Assembly (NCBI RefSeq): GCF_005930475.1 | Contig: NZ_SJEW01000027.1 | Coordinates: 1 to 57,956 of the forward strand | Origin: Modestobacter altitudinis | Lineage (GTDB): Bacteria; Actinomycetota; Actinomycetes; Mycobacteriales; Geodermatophilaceae | Direction: 5' to 3' | DNA length: 57,956 nt | Part shown: piece after piece, positions 20,526 through 29,961 of the stretch | Layout: every line of letters begins with the position of its first letter | How positions within the stretch are numbered: position 1 is the first letter of the stretch | Position numbers and translations under genes: made by a program | The notes under the pieces: model-generated | Told to the model about the DNA's origin: nothing | The model's input: only the letters and a program-made list of their open reading frames with translations | Database searches by the model: none

Positions 20526-21746
20526 ATGAGCAGGATCGTGCTGGGCGTCGGCGGCGGCGTGGCCGCGTACAAGTCCGCGCTGCTGCTGCGCGCCCTCACC
20601 GAGCGCGGCCACGACGTGCGGGTGGTGCCCACCGCGTCCGCGCTGCGCTTCGTCGGCGCGGCGACGTTCGAGGCGCTGAGCGGCAACCCCGTCGCCACCG
20701 AGGTCTGGGACGACGTCCCCGAGGTGGCACACGTGCGGATCGGGCAGATGGCCGACCTGGTCCTGGTCAACCCGGCCACCGCCGACCTGCTCGCCCGCGC
20801 CGCCGCCGGCCGGGCCGACGACCTGCTCACCGCCACCCTGCTCACCGCGCACTGCCCGGTCGTGTTCGTGCCCGCCATGCACACCGAGATGTGGCTGCAC
20901 CCGGCCACCCAGGACAACGTCGCCACCCTCCGCCGCCGCGGCGCGGTCGTGCTGCCGCCCGCCGTCGGCCGGCTCACCGGCCCGGACTCCGGTCCCGGCC
21001 GGCTGCCCGAACCCGCGGACGTCGCCGCGCTGGCCGAGGTGGTCCTCACCGCCGGTGCCCCGGCGCTGCGGCAGGACCTCGCCGGCCGCCGGGTCGTCAT
21101 CAGCGCCGGCGGCACCCGCGAGCCGCTGGACCCGGTGCGCTTCCTGGGCAACCGCTCCTCGGGCATGCAGGGCTGGGCACTGGCCCGGGTCGCCGCCGCC
21201 CGCGGCGCCGAGGTCGTGCTGGTCGCCGCGAACGTGGAGGCGCCGGCGCCGTTCGGGGTGCGCGTCGTCCCGGTCGGCTCCGCCGAGGAGCTGCGGACCG
21301 CCGTGCACACCGAGGCCGCGGCGGCCGACGTGGTCGTGATGGCCGCCGCGGTCGCCGACTTCCGCCCCGGCACGGTCGCCGCCAGCAAGCTCAAGAAGGG
21401 CAGCGCGGGCGAGCCGACGTCGGTCGACCTGGTCCGCAACCCCGACGTCCTCGTCGAGCTGGTGGCCGCCCGCCGGGCCGGGCAGCGGGTCGTCGGCTTC
21501 GCTGCCGAGACCGGCGACGCCGAGGGCGACGTGCTCGCCCACGCCCGCGCCAAGCTGGCCCGCAAGGGCGTCGACCTGCTCGTGGTCAACGACGTCTCGG
21601 CCGGGCAGGTCTTCGGCCGCGCCGACAACGAGGTCACGGTGCTCGCCGCCGACGGCACCGTCACGCCCGTCCCGGCAGCTCCCAAGGACGTCGTCGCGGC
21701 GGGCATCTGGGACGCGGTCACCGCAGACCCCACCGGTTCGGGCTGA
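20526..21746 (+). CDS. coaBC: Phosphopantothenoylcysteine decarboxylase / phosphopantothenate-cysteine ligase
   Basis: Bifunctional enzyme for two steps of coenzyme A synthesis. In the 406-residue protein, residues about 1-180 are the FMN-binding CoaC domain: GVGGGVAAYKS, catalytic His in VAHVRIG, NPATADLLARAAAGRADDLL, PAMHTEMW. The flap reads GRLTGPDSGPGRLPEP, without the Cys found in the E. coli ACGD motif. The C-terminal CoaB domain has ISAGGTREPLDPVRFLGNRSSG, AAAVADFRP, SKLKKG with the conserved Lys, and VVGFAAETGD. The ATG at 20526 is preceded by GGGAGGA; an upstream in-frame TTG/GTG region lies in the hairpin and is rejected as start. Confidence 0.94.
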   Translation: MSRIVLGVGGGVAAYKSALLLRALTERGHDVRVVPTASALRFVGAATFEALSGNPVATEVWDDVPEVAHVRIGQMADLVLVNPATADLLARAAAGRADDLLTATLLTAHCPVVFVPAMHTEMWLHPATQDNVATLRRRGAVVLPPAVGRLTGPDSGPGRLPEPADVAALAEVVLTAGAPALRQDLAGRRVVISAGGTREPLDPVRFLGNRSSGMQGWALARVAAARGAEVVLVAANVEAPAPFGVRVVPVGSAEELRTAVHTEAAAADVVVMAAAVADFRPGTVAASKLKKGSAGEPTSVDLVRNPDVLVELVAARRAGQRVVGFAAETGDAEGDVLAHARAKLARKGVDLLVVNDVSAGQVFGRADNEVTVLAADGTVTPVPAAPKDVVAAGIWDAVTADPTGSG

Positions 21747-21885
21747 CCGCCCCACCGCACCGCCCGTCCACACCGCTCGGCCGCGCCGGACGCCTGCCGG
21801 TCAGCGCCGGTAACCTCAGCCGACGGGGCCACCCATCAACCGGACGCGACCACCGCGTGCGGCCGCCGATCGCAGGGAGAACCGA

Positions 21886-23109
21886 GTGCCACGCCGTCTC
21901 TTCACCTCCGAGTCGGTGACCGAGGGCCACCCCGACAAGATCGCCGACCAGATCAGCGACTCGATCCTGGACGCGATGCTCGAGCAGGACCCCCGCAGCC
22001 GGGTGGCCGTCGAGACCCTCATCACCACCGGCCAGGTGCACATCGCCGGTGAGGTCACCACCTCCGGCTACGTGGACATCGCCGACATCGTCCGCCGGAC
22101 GATCCTCGCCATCGGCTACGACTCCTCGCGCAAGGGCTTCGACGGCGCCTCCTGCGGCGTCAGCGTCTCCCTCGGCGCGCAGTCCCCGGACATCGCCCAG
22201 GGCGTCGACACCGCCTACGAGGCGCGCACCGCCGGCCTCAGCGACGACGAGCACCGCGCGGCGGTCGTCGACGACCTGATCGAGCGGCAGGGCGCCGGGG
22301 ACCAGGGCCTGATGTTCGGCTACGCCTCCGACGAGACGCCCGAGCTGATGCCGCTGCCGATCGCGCTGGCCCACCGGCTGGCGCGCCGGCTGTCGGCGGT
22401 GCGCAAGGACGGGTCCGTGCCCTACCTGCGCCCGGACGGCAAGGTCCAGGCCACCGTCGTGTACGAGGACGACCGCCCGGTCGCGGTCGACACCGTGGTG
22501 GTCTCCAGCCAGCACGCCGAGGACATCTCGATCGACACCCTGCTCGCCCCCGACGTGCAGGAGCTCGTCGTGGAGCCGGAGCTGGCCGCGCTCGGCCTGC
22601 CCACCACCGGCTACCGGCTGCTGGTGAACCCGACCGGCAAGTTCGTCATCGGCGGCCCGATGGGCGACGCCGGGCTGACCGGCCGCAAGATCATCGTTGA
22701 CACCTACGGCGGTATGGCCCGGCACGGCGGCGGCGCCTTCTCCGGCAAGGACCCCTCCAAGGTCGACCGGTCCGGCGCCTACGCGATGCGCTGGGTCGCC
22801 AAGAACGTCGTCGCGGCGGGCCTGGCGCGCCGCTGCGAGGTGCAGGTCGCCTACGCGATCGGCGCGGCCCACCCGGTCGGGTTGTTCGTGGAGACCTTCG
22901 GCACCAACACGGTGCCCGAGGAGCAGCTGGAGAAGGCGATCAGCTCGGTGTTCGACCTGCGCCCCGGCGCGATCGTGCGCGACCTGGACCTGCTCCGCCC
23001 CATCTACGCGCCGACCGCGGCCTACGGCCACTTCGGCCGCACCGACGTCGAGCTGCCCTGGGAGCGGCTCGACCGCGTCGACGTGCTGCGCGACGCCGTG
23101 GGGGCCTGA
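21886..23109 (+). CDS. metK: S-adenosylmethionine synthase
   Basis: Makes SAM from methionine and ATP. The 407-residue protein carries [20 protein letters not shown] (His and Asp of the active site), [12 protein letters not shown] and [19 protein letters not shown] (P-loop-like). The [16 protein letters not shown] segment precedes the C-terminus. GTG 21886 has GGGAGA upstream. The 139-base region before it was inspected for a SAM riboswitch and none was recognised. It is followed 56 bases later by priA. Confidence 0.96.
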   Translation: MPRRLFTSESVTEGHPDKIADQISDSILDAMLEQDPRSRVAVETLITTGQVHIAGEVTTSGYVDIADIVRRTILAIGYDSSRKGFDGASCGVSVSLGAQSPDIAQGVDTAYEARTAGLSDDEHRAAVVDDLIERQGAGDQGLMFGYASDETPELMPLPIALAHRLARRLSAVRKDGSVPYLRPDGKVQATVVYEDDRPVAVDTVVVSSQHAEDISIDTLLAPDVQELVVEPELAALGLPTTGYRLLVNPTGKFVIGGPMGDAGLTGRKIIVDTYGGMARHGGGAFSGKDPSKVDRSGAYAMRWVAKNVVAAGLARRCEVQVAYAIGAAHPVGLFVETFGTNTVPEEQLEKAISSVFDLRPGAIVRDLDLLRPIYAPTAAYGHFGRTDVELPWERLDRVDVLRDAVGA

Positions 23110-23165
23110 CGGCGCTGAGTCAGCAGGAGCTCGCGACCGACGACCCGGGGACCCGAACGACTCGA

Positions 23166-25112
23166 GTGGCCCGGGTCGTCGTCGACGTGCCCCTGGCGCA
23201 CCTGGACCGGCCCTTCGACTACGCGGTCCCGGACGAGCTGGCCGAGCAGGTGGTGGCCGGCTGCCGCGTCCGGGTGCGGTTCGCCGGCAAGCTGGTGGAC
23301 GGCGTCGTCGTCGAGCTGGCCGGCAGCACCGACCACACCGGCAAGCTCGCTCCGCTGGCCAAGGTGGTCTCCGCCGAGCCGGTCCTCACCCCCGAGGTCG
23401 CCGAGCTGGCCCGGTCGGTCGCCGACCGCTACGCCGGGTCGATGACCGACGTGCTGCGGCTGGCCCTGCCGCCCCGCCGGGGCGCGCCGGAGAAGAAGCA
23501 GCGGCTCGACCCGCCCCCGCCGCCGGCGGCTCCCGACCCGGCGGGGTTCGCCCGCTACCCGACCGGCCCTGAGCTGCTCGGCGCCGTCGCCGGGGGGCAT
23601 CCCGCCCGGGCGGTGTGGACCGCGCTGCCGGGGGAGGACTGGCCCACCCGGCTGGCCGAGCTGGCCCAGGCGGCGCTGTCCGGTGGCCGGGGGGCGCTGG
23701 TCGTCGTCCCCGACGGCAAGGACCTGGACCGGCTGGCCGCCGCGGCCGAGCGGCTGCTGCCGGCCGGGTCGGTCGCGGTGCTGCGCGCCGACGCCGCCCC
23801 CGACACCCGCTACGGGCGCTTCCTGTCGGCCTCCCGGGGCACCGCGCAGGTCGTGCTGGGCACCCGCGGGGCGGTGTTCGCGCCGGTCCGCGACCTCGGC
23901 CTGGTGGTGATCTGGGACGACGGCGACGATCTGCACGCCGAACCGCGCGCCCCCTACCCGCACGCCCGGGACGTGCTGGTGCACCGGGCGCACCTGGCGT
24001 CCTGCGCCGCCGTGGTCGCCGGCACCGCCCGCACCGCCGAGGCCGCGCTGCTGGTGGAGTCCGGCTGGGCGCACGAGCTGGTCGCCGACCGCGCCACGCT
24101 GCGGGCGGCCGCGCCCCGGGTGGAGGCGCTGGGCAGCGACTTCGAGCTCGCCCGGGACCCGGGCGCGCGGTCCGCCCGGCTGCCCACCCTCGGGTTCGCC
24201 GCCGCCCGCCGGGCGCTGGCCGACGGGACGCCGGTGCTGATCCAGGTGCCCCGGTCCGGCTACGTCCCCTCGCTGGTCTGCGACCGCTGCCGGGCGCCGG
24301 CCCGCTGCGCGCACTGCGCCGGACCGCTCGGGATCGCGCCGTCGCCCGGGGCCGGCGGGGTGCGGATCGCCGCGTGCCGCTGGTGCGCGCGGCCGGCGGC
24401 GACCTTCGACTGCCCGCACTGCCACGGCACCAAGCTCCGGGCCGCCGTCATCGGCGCCTCCCGCACCGCGGAGGAGCTGGGCCGGGCGTTCCCGGGCGCC
24501 GCCGTGCGGGTGTCCGGCCGGACCTCCGGGGTGCTGGCCACGGTCCCCGGCGGCGCGGCGATCGTCGTCGCCACCCCGGGGGCCGAGCCGGTCGCCGAGG
24601 GCGGCTACGGCGCCGCCCTGCTGCTGGACTCCTGGGCGCTGCTCGGCCGCGCCGACCTGCGGGCGGGGGAGGAGACGATGCGCCGCTGGATGAACGCGGC
24701 CGCGCTGGTCCGCCCCGGCGGTCAGGTGGTGGTCGCCGCCGACGCCGCCCACCCGGTGGTGCAGGCCCTGGTGCGCTGGGACCCGGCCGGGCTGGCCACG
24801 CGGGAGCTGGCCGACCGGCGGGAGCTGGGCTTCCCGCCGGTCACCCGGATGGCCTCGCTGTCGGCGTCGCCGGCGGCGCTCGCCGAGTTCCTGGCGGCGT
24901 TGCGGCTGCCCGAGGGGGCCGACGTCCTCGGGCCGGTGCCCGAGCCGCCGCGCCCGGGGCAGGAGGGCGAGCGCGAGCGGTACCTGGTGCGGGTGCGGCG
25001 CAGCGACGGGGTGGCGCTGGCCCGGGCGCTGCACGAGGTGCAAGGGGTCCGCAGTGCGAAGAAGGCACCCGAGCACGTCCGCGTGCAGCTGGACCCGCTC
25101 GAGCTGGCCTAA
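23166..25112 (+). CDS. priA: PriA-like replication restart protein without helicase motifs
   Basis: A 648-residue actinobacterial PriA. The N-terminal 3'-DNA-binding domain (VVVDVPLAHLDRPFDYAVP) is intact. Four CxxC pairs (CDRC, CAHC, CRWC, CPHC, about residues 378-422) form the two zinc sites. The Walker A position reads ALPGEDWPTRLAELA, with no GxGKT, and the DEEH box position reads WDDGDDLH. The ATPase site is therefore lost, a known feature of actinobacterial PriA, which is annotated as probably lacking helicase activity. The C-terminal domain ends VRVQLDPLELA. GTG 23166 is the first start that gives the family N-terminus. Confidence 0.9.
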   Translation: MARVVVDVPLAHLDRPFDYAVPDELAEQVVAGCRVRVRFAGKLVDGVVVELAGSTDHTGKLAPLAKVVSAEPVLTPEVAELARSVADRYAGSMTDVLRLALPPRRGAPEKKQRLDPPPPPAAPDPAGFARYPTGPELLGAVAGGHPARAVWTALPGEDWPTRLAELAQAALSGGRGALVVVPDGKDLDRLAAAAERLLPAGSVAVLRADAAPDTRYGRFLSASRGTAQVVLGTRGAVFAPVRDLGLVVIWDDGDDLHAEPRAPYPHARDVLVHRAHLASCAAVVAGTARTAEAALLVESGWAHELVADRATLRAAAPRVEALGSDFELARDPGARSARLPTLGFAAARRALADGTPVLIQVPRSGYVPSLVCDRCRAPARCAHCAGPLGIAPSPGAGGVRIAACRWCARPAATFDCPHCHGTKLRAAVIGASRTAEELGRAFPGAAVRVSGRTSGVLATVPGGAAIVVATPGAEPVAEGGYGAALLLDSWALLGRADLRAGEETMRRWMNAAALVRPGGQVVVAADAAHPVVQALVRWDPAGLATRELADRRELGFPPVTRMASLSASPAALAEFLAALRLPEGADVLGPVPEPPRPGQEGERERYLVRVRRSDGVALARALHEVQGVRSAKKAPEHVRVQLDPLELA

Positions 25113-25125
25113 CCGGCTGACCTGG

Positions 25126-25146
25126 GCGGTTTACAACGTAAACCGC
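25126..25146. promoter_or_regulatory. Perfect inverted repeat, possible operator
   Basis: GCGGTTTAC (25126-25134), AAC, GTAAACCGC (25138-25146): nine-base arms with a 3-base centre. It is AT-rich for this genome and sits between the priA stop and the start of the next gene, 17 bases before its ATG. It resembles a repressor operator more than a terminator. The regulator is unknown. Confidence 0.5.
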
Positions 25147-25163
25147 TCGGGTAGCCGGACGGC

Positions 25164-25769
25164 ATGCGGGCAGCCGGCGCGACGCGGGTCGACGGCGAGC
25201 CGACGGGTCGCCGGAGGAGCTTGGCCCTCCTGGTCGCCGGCCTGGTGCTGGCCGTGGTCCTGCTGCTCCTGCTGCTGGCCCGCTGCGGCGGCGAAGAGCC
25301 CGCCGGGGGCTCCGCGGCGGGCGCCGGCGCGACCACCCCGGCGGGCAGCGCCCCGCCGGCGTCCACGTCGGTGTCCCGAGCGAGCGGACGGCCCAGCAGT
25401 CTCGTCGCCGCCGACGGCACGGCCGTGCTCGACCCCGCGGCCCCAGCCGACCCCACCGTCGTCCTGTCCCGGGTCTCCGGCCAGACCGTCACCGGGACTG
25501 CGGTGCAGGTGCTCTCGGTCCCGGCCGACGAGGGCTTCTGGATCGGCCGCTCGACCAGTCAGCGGCTCTGGGTCCAGCTGACCGGCCCGGCCGGCGGGTC
25601 CCCGGACCCGGTGCGTCAGGGGGACCTGGTCGACCTCACCGGCACGGTCGTCGCGCACGACGCCGGCTTCGCCGCGGCAGCCGGCGTGGACGACGCCGGG
25701 GGAGCAGCCCAGCTGGTCGCGCAGGGCCAGCACGTCGAGGTCGACCGAGCGGACCTCCAGCTGTCCTGA
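25164..25769 (+). CDS. Hypothetical membrane-anchored protein
   Basis: A 201-residue protein of unknown function. A basic N-terminus (RRR at 16-18) is followed by a single Leu/Val-rich membrane segment at about residues 19-39, then a Gly/Ala/Pro/Thr-rich linker (about 43-80). A compact extracellular domain follows in which beta-rich segments such as TVTGTAVQVLSVPADEGFWIG and GDLVDLTGTVV suggest an OB-like fold. The sequence at the end of the membrane segment (L-A-R-C) does not fit a lipobox, so anchoring by the helix is likelier. ATG 25164 lies 17 bases after a perfect inverted repeat that may control it. Confidence 0.75.
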   Translation: MRAAGATRVDGEPTGRRRSLALLVAGLVLAVVLLLLLLARCGGEEPAGGSAAGAGATTPAGSAPPASTSVSRASGRPSSLVAADGTAVLDPAAPADPTVVLSRVSGQTVTGTAVQVLSVPADEGFWIGRSTSQRLWVQLTGPAGGSPDPVRQGDLVDLTGTVVAHDAGFAAAAGVDDAGGAAQLVAQGQHVEVDRADLQLS

Positions 25770-25801
25770 CGGACCAACCCGTCCTCCTCGACGGATCCGG
25801 C

Positions 25802-26296
25802 TCAGTTGGTCGGTGAGTCCAGCAACGCCGCGAGCTCGTCGTCCAGCGTCGCCGTCCCGCGGTCGGTGAGGGCGCGCATGGTGGCCTGCCGCCAGCGGGC
25901 CGGCAGCGTCGAGACAGCGGTGGCCAGGCCGACGGCCACCCCGAGCAGCAGGTGCGGGCGCCGCGCGCCGCGCTCCCGCAGCAGCCGGGCCAGCGGCCCG
26001 TCGGCCACGGTGACCGCCAGTCCCCAGGCGCCGGTGACCAGCCCCTGGTCCAGCCAGTTCGCCAGCTCGCCGGGGCTCACCGGCTCTGGTTCCACCCCGC
26101 GCACCGCGAGCCGGAGCGTGGGCAGCTCCTGGACCGCGGCGTCGAGGGTCGCGGCGGCACCGGCGGCCAGGTACAGCCGCCGGCGGGCGGGCGATCGGGC
26201 CGGGTGGTCGAGGGCCGCCTCGGCCAGTCCGACCGACAGGCCGTCGACCGTGCTGCTCACCAGGGCGCGGGCGTGATGGGCCGTGAACGGGGTCAC
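25802..26296 (-). CDS. Conserved actinobacterial hypothetical protein
   Basis: A 164-residue, Ala/Leu/Arg-rich, mostly helical protein with no motif I can name. Segments [15 protein letters not shown] and [17 protein letters not shown] are moderately hydrophobic but short for membrane spans. The GTG at 26296 gives [15 protein letters not shown]; the longer open frame upstream only mirrors def. It is divergent from def with a 60-base gap that holds the def -10 element. Function unknown. Confidence 0.65.
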   Translation of the reverse strand: MTPFTAHHARALVSSTVDGLSVGLAEAALDHPARSPARRRLYLAAGAAATLDAAVQELPTLRLAVRGVEPEPVSPGELANWLDQGLVTGAWGLAVTVADGPLARLLRERGARRPHLLLGVAVGLATAVSTLPARWRQATMRALTDRGTATLDDELAALLDSPTN

Positions 26297-26344
26297 CGGA
26301 GAACCGTAGCGACGTCGCCCTGCGGAGGCGCGCGGCGCGGCACC

Positions 26345-26350
26345 TACGAT
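26345..26350 (+). promoter_or_regulatory. Candidate -10 element for leaderless def
   Basis: TACGAT six bases before the def GTG. The surrounding CACCTACGATC is identical to that before rpe (29946-29956). Spacing implies transcription starts on the GTG. Confidence 0.5.
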
Positions 26351-26356
26351 CGTCCG

Positions 26357-26914
26357 GTGAGCGTCACCCCCATCCGGATCATGGGCGACCCGGTGCTGCG
26401 CACCCCGGCCGCCCCCGTCGTCGACTTCGACGCGGAGCTGCGCCAGCTCGTCGCCGACCTGACCGACACCATGCACGCCGCCGGCGGGGCGGGCATCGCC
26501 GCGCCCCAGATCGGCGTCGGCCTGCGCGTCTTCACCTGGTACGTCGACGGCGAGGTCGGTCACCTGGTCAACCCCGACGTCACGCCGGTGGGCGAGGAGA
26601 CCGAGGAGGACGCCGAGGGCTGCCTGTCGATCCCCGGCTTCCGCTTCGACTGCCGTCGGCACCTCTACGTGGCCGCCACCGGCTGGAACATGCACGGCGA
26701 GCCCATCCGGGTCGAGGGCTCGCACAAGCTGGCCCGCGCGATCCAGCACGAGACCGACCACCTCGACGGCGTGCTGTTCGTCGACCGGCTGGACGCCGAG
26801 GCCCGCGAGGCGGCGCTGTCGGTGCTGCAGGGTGCTCCGTGGCAGGGGGAGCAGGCCTACCTGCCCGACGGCTCGCCCCTCCCGGCGCCGGTCGTGAAGG
26901 TGAGCCCCCACTGA
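26357..26914 (+). CDS. def: Peptide deformylase
   Basis: Removes the N-formyl group from nascent proteins. The 185-residue metalloenzyme has all three motifs: [10 protein letters not shown] (motif 1), EGCLSIPG with the metal Cys (motif 2) and QHETDHLDG with the two metal His and catalytic Glu (motif 3). The GTG at 26357 gives [13 protein letters not shown], the usual N-terminus. A long in-frame extension upstream crosses the divergent gene and is rejected. The stop overlaps the probable CTG start of fmt, so the deformylase and formyltransferase are co-translated. Confidence 0.95.
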   Translation: MSVTPIRIMGDPVLRTPAAPVVDFDAELRQLVADLTDTMHAAGGAGIAAPQIGVGLRVFTWYVDGEVGHLVNPDVTPVGEETEEDAEGCLSIPGFRFDCRRHLYVAATGWNMHGEPIRVEGSHKLARAIQHETDHLDGVLFVDRLDAEAREAALSVLQGAPWQGEQAYLPDGSPLPAPVVKVSPH

Positions 26915-27852
26915 GGCTCCTGTTCGCCGGCACCCCCGCCCCGGCCGTGGTGGCGCTGGACGCGCTGCTCGGGTCGGACCACGAGGTGGTCGCCGTCCTC
27001 ACCCGGCCCGACGCACCAGCCGGTCGGGGCCGGCGGACCAGCCGCTCCCCGGTGGCCGAGCGGGCCGACGCCGCCGGCATCCCCGTGCTCCAGCCGCGGT
27101 CCCCCCGCGAGCCGGAGTTCCTGGAGGCCCTGCGCGACCTCGCCGTCGACTGCGCCCCGGTGGTGGCCTACGGCGCGCTGGTGCCCCCGGCCGCGCTGGA
27201 CCTGCCCCGGCACGGCTGGGTCAACCTGCACTTCTCCCTGCTGCCCGCCTGGCGCGGTGCTGCCCCGGTGCAGCACGCGGTCATGGCCGGTGACGAGGTC
27301 ACCGGCGCGGCGACGTTCCAACTGGAGGCCGGCCTGGACACCGGCCCGGTCTTCGGCGTCGTCACCGAGCCGATCGGTGCCCGGGACACCGCCGGCGACC
27401 TGCTCGACCGGCTCGCGGTCAGCGGCGCCGGACTGCTCGTCGCCACGCTCGACGGCATCGCCGACGGATCGCTGCGCGCCGAGCCCCAGCCGGCCGAGGG
27501 GGTGAGCCTCGCACCGCGGATCGGGACGGCGGACGCGCGGGTCGACTGGACGCTGCCGGCCCACGTGGTCGACCGCCGGGTCCGCGGGGTCACCCCGGCG
27601 CCCGGTGCCTGGACCACCTGGCGCGGCGACCGGCTGCGGCTGGCACCGGTCGAGCCGCTGTCGTCCTCGCTGTCGCTGGAGCCGGGCGAGCTGTCGGTCG
27701 GCCCGACCGGGGTGCTGGTGGGCACCGGGCGGGGCGCGGTGCGGCTGACCGAGGTCCAGCCGGCGGGCAAGCGGATGCTGCCCGCCCTCGACTGGGCCCG
27801 CGGTGCGCGGCCCGAGGCCGGCGAGCGACTGGGCGAGCAGGTGGTCGCATGA
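26911..27852 (+). CDS. fmt: Methionyl-tRNA formyltransferase
   Basis: Formylates initiator Met-tRNA with 10-formyl-THF. The catalytic domain contains the Asn/His pair and the family signature in [19 protein letters not shown], with the catalytic Asp in [10 protein letters not shown]-terminal OB-like tRNA-binding domain starts near residue 205 ([15 protein letters not shown]). Homologues begin M-R-L-L-F-A-G-T-P. In this frame the codon at that position is CTG (26911), overlapping the def stop as CTGA. The nearest ATG/GTG/TTG in frame is GTG 26839, which would overlap def by 76 bases and add 24 atypical residues. CTG initiation is therefore the best reading; the protein is then 313 residues. 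Confidence 0.9.
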   Translation: MRLLFAGTPAPAVVALDALLGSDHEVVAVLTRPDAPAGRGRRTSRSPVAERADAAGIPVLQPRSPREPEFLEALRDLAVDCAPVVAYGALVPPAALDLPRHGWVNLHFSLLPAWRGAAPVQHAVMAGDEVTGAATFQLEAGLDTGPVFGVVTEPIGARDTAGDLLDRLAVSGAGLLVATLDGIADGSLRAEPQPAEGVSLAPRIGTADARVDWTLPAHVVDRRVRGVTPAPGAWTTWRGDRLRLAPVEPLSSSLSLEPGELSVGPTGVLVGTGRGAVRLTEVQPAGKRMLPALDWARGARPEAGERLGEQVVA

Positions 27853-29264
27853 CCGGCCCGGCCCGGCGCGCCGGTTCCAAGCGGCGCAACGACCCCGGCA
27901 CCGGCAACCAGCGGCCGCAGTCCCGGCGGCACCGGCCGGTCCTGGACGGTGCCCGGCTCACCGCCTACGACGTGCTCGACGGCGTCTCCAGCCGGGACGC
28001 CTACGCCAACCTGCTGCTGCCCCAGCTGCTGCGCGAGCGCCGGCTGGAGCCGCGCGACGCCGCCTTCGCCACCCAGCTCGCCTACGGCGCGCTGCGGGCC
28101 ACCGGCACCCTGGACGCCGTGCTCACCACCCTGGTCTCCCGGCCGCTGGCCGAGCTGGACCCCAAGGTGCTGGACCTGCTGCGGCTGGGCGCCTACCAGC
28201 TCATCGACCTGCGGGTCCCGGCGCACGCTGCGGTCGACACCACGGTGGCGCTCACCCGGGCGATCGTCGGCACCGGTGCCTCGGGCCTGGTGAACGCGGT
28301 GCTGCGGAAGGTGGCCGCGGGCGGCGACCGGGCCGCCTGGCTGGAGCGGCTCGCCCCGGCCGACGAGGACGCACGGCTGTCGCTGAGCACCGACCACCCG
28401 CGCTGGATCGTCGAGGCCTGGCGGGAGGCGCTGGACGACCCAGCCGAGGTCGAGGCAGCGCTGCTCGCCGACGACGCCGCACCCGAGGTCCACCTGGTCG
28501 CCCGGCACGTCGACCGCGACGAGCTGGCCACCGCCTCGGGCGGGGAGCCCGGTCCGTGGTCGCCCTACGCGGTGCGGCTGCCCAGCGGTGACCCCGGCAA
28601 GCTGGCCGCCGTCCGGTCCGGGACCGCGGCGGTGCAGGACGAGGGCAGCCAGCTCGCCGCGCTCGCGCTGGTCCGCGCGCCGCTGGAGGGGCCGGACGCC
28701 GCCTGGCTCGACATGTGCGCCGGCCCCGGCGGCAAGGCCGGGCTGCTGGCCGCCGTCCGCCCGGCGGGGGTGCGGCTCACCGCCGCCGACCGCAGCGAGC
28801 ACCGTGCCGAGCTCGTGCGCAACTCCCTCACCGGGGAGGACGACGTCGAGGTGCTGGTCGCCGACGGCACCGAGCCGAGCTGGCCCGCGGGCTCCTTCGA
28901 CCGGGTGCTGCTCGACGCGCCCTGCACCGGGCTCGGTGCCTTGCGCCGCCGGCCCGAGGTGCGCTGGCGGCGCACCGCGGCCGACGTCGCGCCGCTGGCC
29001 GACCTGCAGCGCCGGTTGCTGGACAGCGCGCTGGCCTCGGTGCGGCCCGGGGGAGTGGTGGCCTACGTGACCTGCTCGCCGCACGACGCCGAGACCGTGG
29101 ACGTCGTGGCGGCGGCCGCGGCGCGCGACGACGTCGAGGTGCTGCCCGTGGCGCCGCTGTTCCCCGAGGTGCCCGGGCTGGCGCGCGGGGCTTCTGCGCA
29201 GCTCTGGCCGCACCGGCACGGCACCGACGCGATGTTCATGGCCCTGCTGCGCCGGAGGGCCTGA
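27849..29264 (+). CDS. rsmB: 16S rRNA (cytosine-5) methyltransferase, RsmB/Sun family
   Basis: Expected to methylate C967 (E. coli numbering) of 16S rRNA. The 471-residue protein has a basic N-terminal tail and a NusB-like RNA-binding domain (about 40-175: [33 protein letters not shown]). A SAM domain follows, with [16 protein letters not shown] and the two motif cysteines in DAPCTGLG and [13 protein letters not shown] 27849 overlaps the fmt stop. The gene ends the def-fmt-rsmB group. A hairpin lies about 100 bases downstream. Confidence 0.93.
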   Translation: MTGPARRAGSKRRNDPGTGNQRPQSRRHRPVLDGARLTAYDVLDGVSSRDAYANLLLPQLLRERRLEPRDAAFATQLAYGALRATGTLDAVLTTLVSRPLAELDPKVLDLLRLGAYQLIDLRVPAHAAVDTTVALTRAIVGTGASGLVNAVLRKVAAGGDRAAWLERLAPADEDARLSLSTDHPRWIVEAWREALDDPAEVEAALLADDAAPEVHLVARHVDRDELATASGGEPGPWSPYAVRLPSGDPGKLAAVRSGTAAVQDEGSQLAALALVRAPLEGPDAAWLDMCAGPGGKAGLLAAVRPAGVRLTAADRSEHRAELVRNSLTGEDDVEVLVADGTEPSWPAGSFDRVLLDAPCTGLGALRRRPEVRWRRTAADVAPLADLQRRLLDSALASVRPGGVVAYVTCSPHDAETVDVVAAAAARDDVEVLPVAPLFPEVPGLARGASAQLWPHRHGTDAMFMALLRRRA

Positions 29265-29362
29265 GCCAGGACTTCCACCGCCTGCGGGTCGCCGGCGACC
29301 ACGTCCGGTCCCGCGCGCGGACGCAGCGCAGTCGAGCGCGCGCGCCGAGTCACGCCTCCCGC

Positions 29363-29392
29363 CCGGGTCCCCGCAGGCAGGTTTGCCGGGAC
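29363..29392 (+). terminator. Candidate terminator after rsmB
   Basis: GGGTCCC (29363-29369) pairs with GGGACCC (29386-29392). The loop holds a second small stem (GGCA/TGCC). It lies in the 191-base gap between rsmB and the next gene; the rest of the gap shows no gene. Confidence 0.4.
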
Positions 29393-29455
29393 CCCCGCCC
29401 GCCGATGCAACGAGCCCGCCCAGCAGTCGGCGCGGGCCGCGGACCGGGGGTGGCG

Positions 29456-29917
29456 ATGGCGGACGGGTTCACCGTGGAGGTGCGCCACCGCGACGGTGTC
29501 GTGGTGGTGGCCGCCCACGGCGACCTGCGCGGGGACGCCGGGGCGCTGAGCGACCTGGTCGGCCTCGCGGTGCGGGCGCTGGACGACCAGCCCGCGGTCA
29601 TCTCGATCTGCGACGTCTACGTCCACCACGCCGAGGGCCTGGCCGCCCTGCGCTGGCTGCTGCGCCAGCGGCCGGCGGGGGCGCCGACCGTCGTCATCGC
29701 CCGGTCCGCGCAGCGGCGCCGGTTGCACGGGGTCTTCGGCAGCCAGGTGGCCTGGTACCCGGCCGAGCTGCACACCCCGTGGATCGGGGTGACGGCGTCG
29801 CTGTCCCACCGGCGGCGGCACCTCAACGGGGACCAGGTCACCGACCCCCACGAGGAGCAGATCAGCCGGCTGCTGTGGGCGGCCGCGCGCGAGCGGGCCG
29901 TCGTCCGCGCGGGCTGA
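29456..29917 (+). CDS. STAS-like domain protein, function unknown
   Basis: A 153-residue soluble protein. The first about 110 residues follow a STAS/anti-sigma-antagonist pattern: [20 protein letters not shown], a helix, [21 protein letters not shown], then [19 protein letters not shown]. The conserved phosphorylatable Ser of SpoIIAA-type proteins is not evident (the loop reads V-H-H-A-E-G-L), so partner switching by phosphorylation is doubtful. A basic C-terminal tail ([12 protein letters not shown]) follows. Starts at 29405, 29450 and 29456 are all possible; ATG 29456 is taken because residues before it are low-complexity. Confidence 0.6.
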   Translation: MADGFTVEVRHRDGVVVVAAHGDLRGDAGALSDLVGLAVRALDDQPAVISICDVYVHHAEGLAALRWLLRQRPAGAPTVVIARSAQRRRLHGVFGSQVAWYPAELHTPWIGVTASLSHRRRHLNGDQVTDPHEEQISRLLWAAARERAVVRAG

Positions 29918-29949
29918 CGCGCTCGACGGGGTGGCGGGCACGGGCCACC

Positions 29950-29955
29950 TACGAT
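29950..29955 (+). promoter_or_regulatory. Candidate -10 element for leaderless rpe operon
   Basis: TACGAT six bases before the rpe GTG, in the same CACCTACGATC context as def. No Shine-Dalgarno precedes the GTG. This would be the promoter for the entire rpe-rib-his run. Confidence 0.5.
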
Positions 29956-29961
29956 CTCCCC

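Noticed and set aside
21747-21885. SAM riboswitch before metK
   Set aside because: The 139-base leader shows no conserved SAM-I/II/IV core or P1 pairing that I could recognise; only a plain ribosome binding site is seen.
29918-29961. FMN riboswitch before the riboflavin operon
   Set aside because: The spacer is 44 bases and the first gene (rpe) appears leaderless; no RFN element can fit. No RFN-like sequence was seen between rpe and ribD either, since they overlap.
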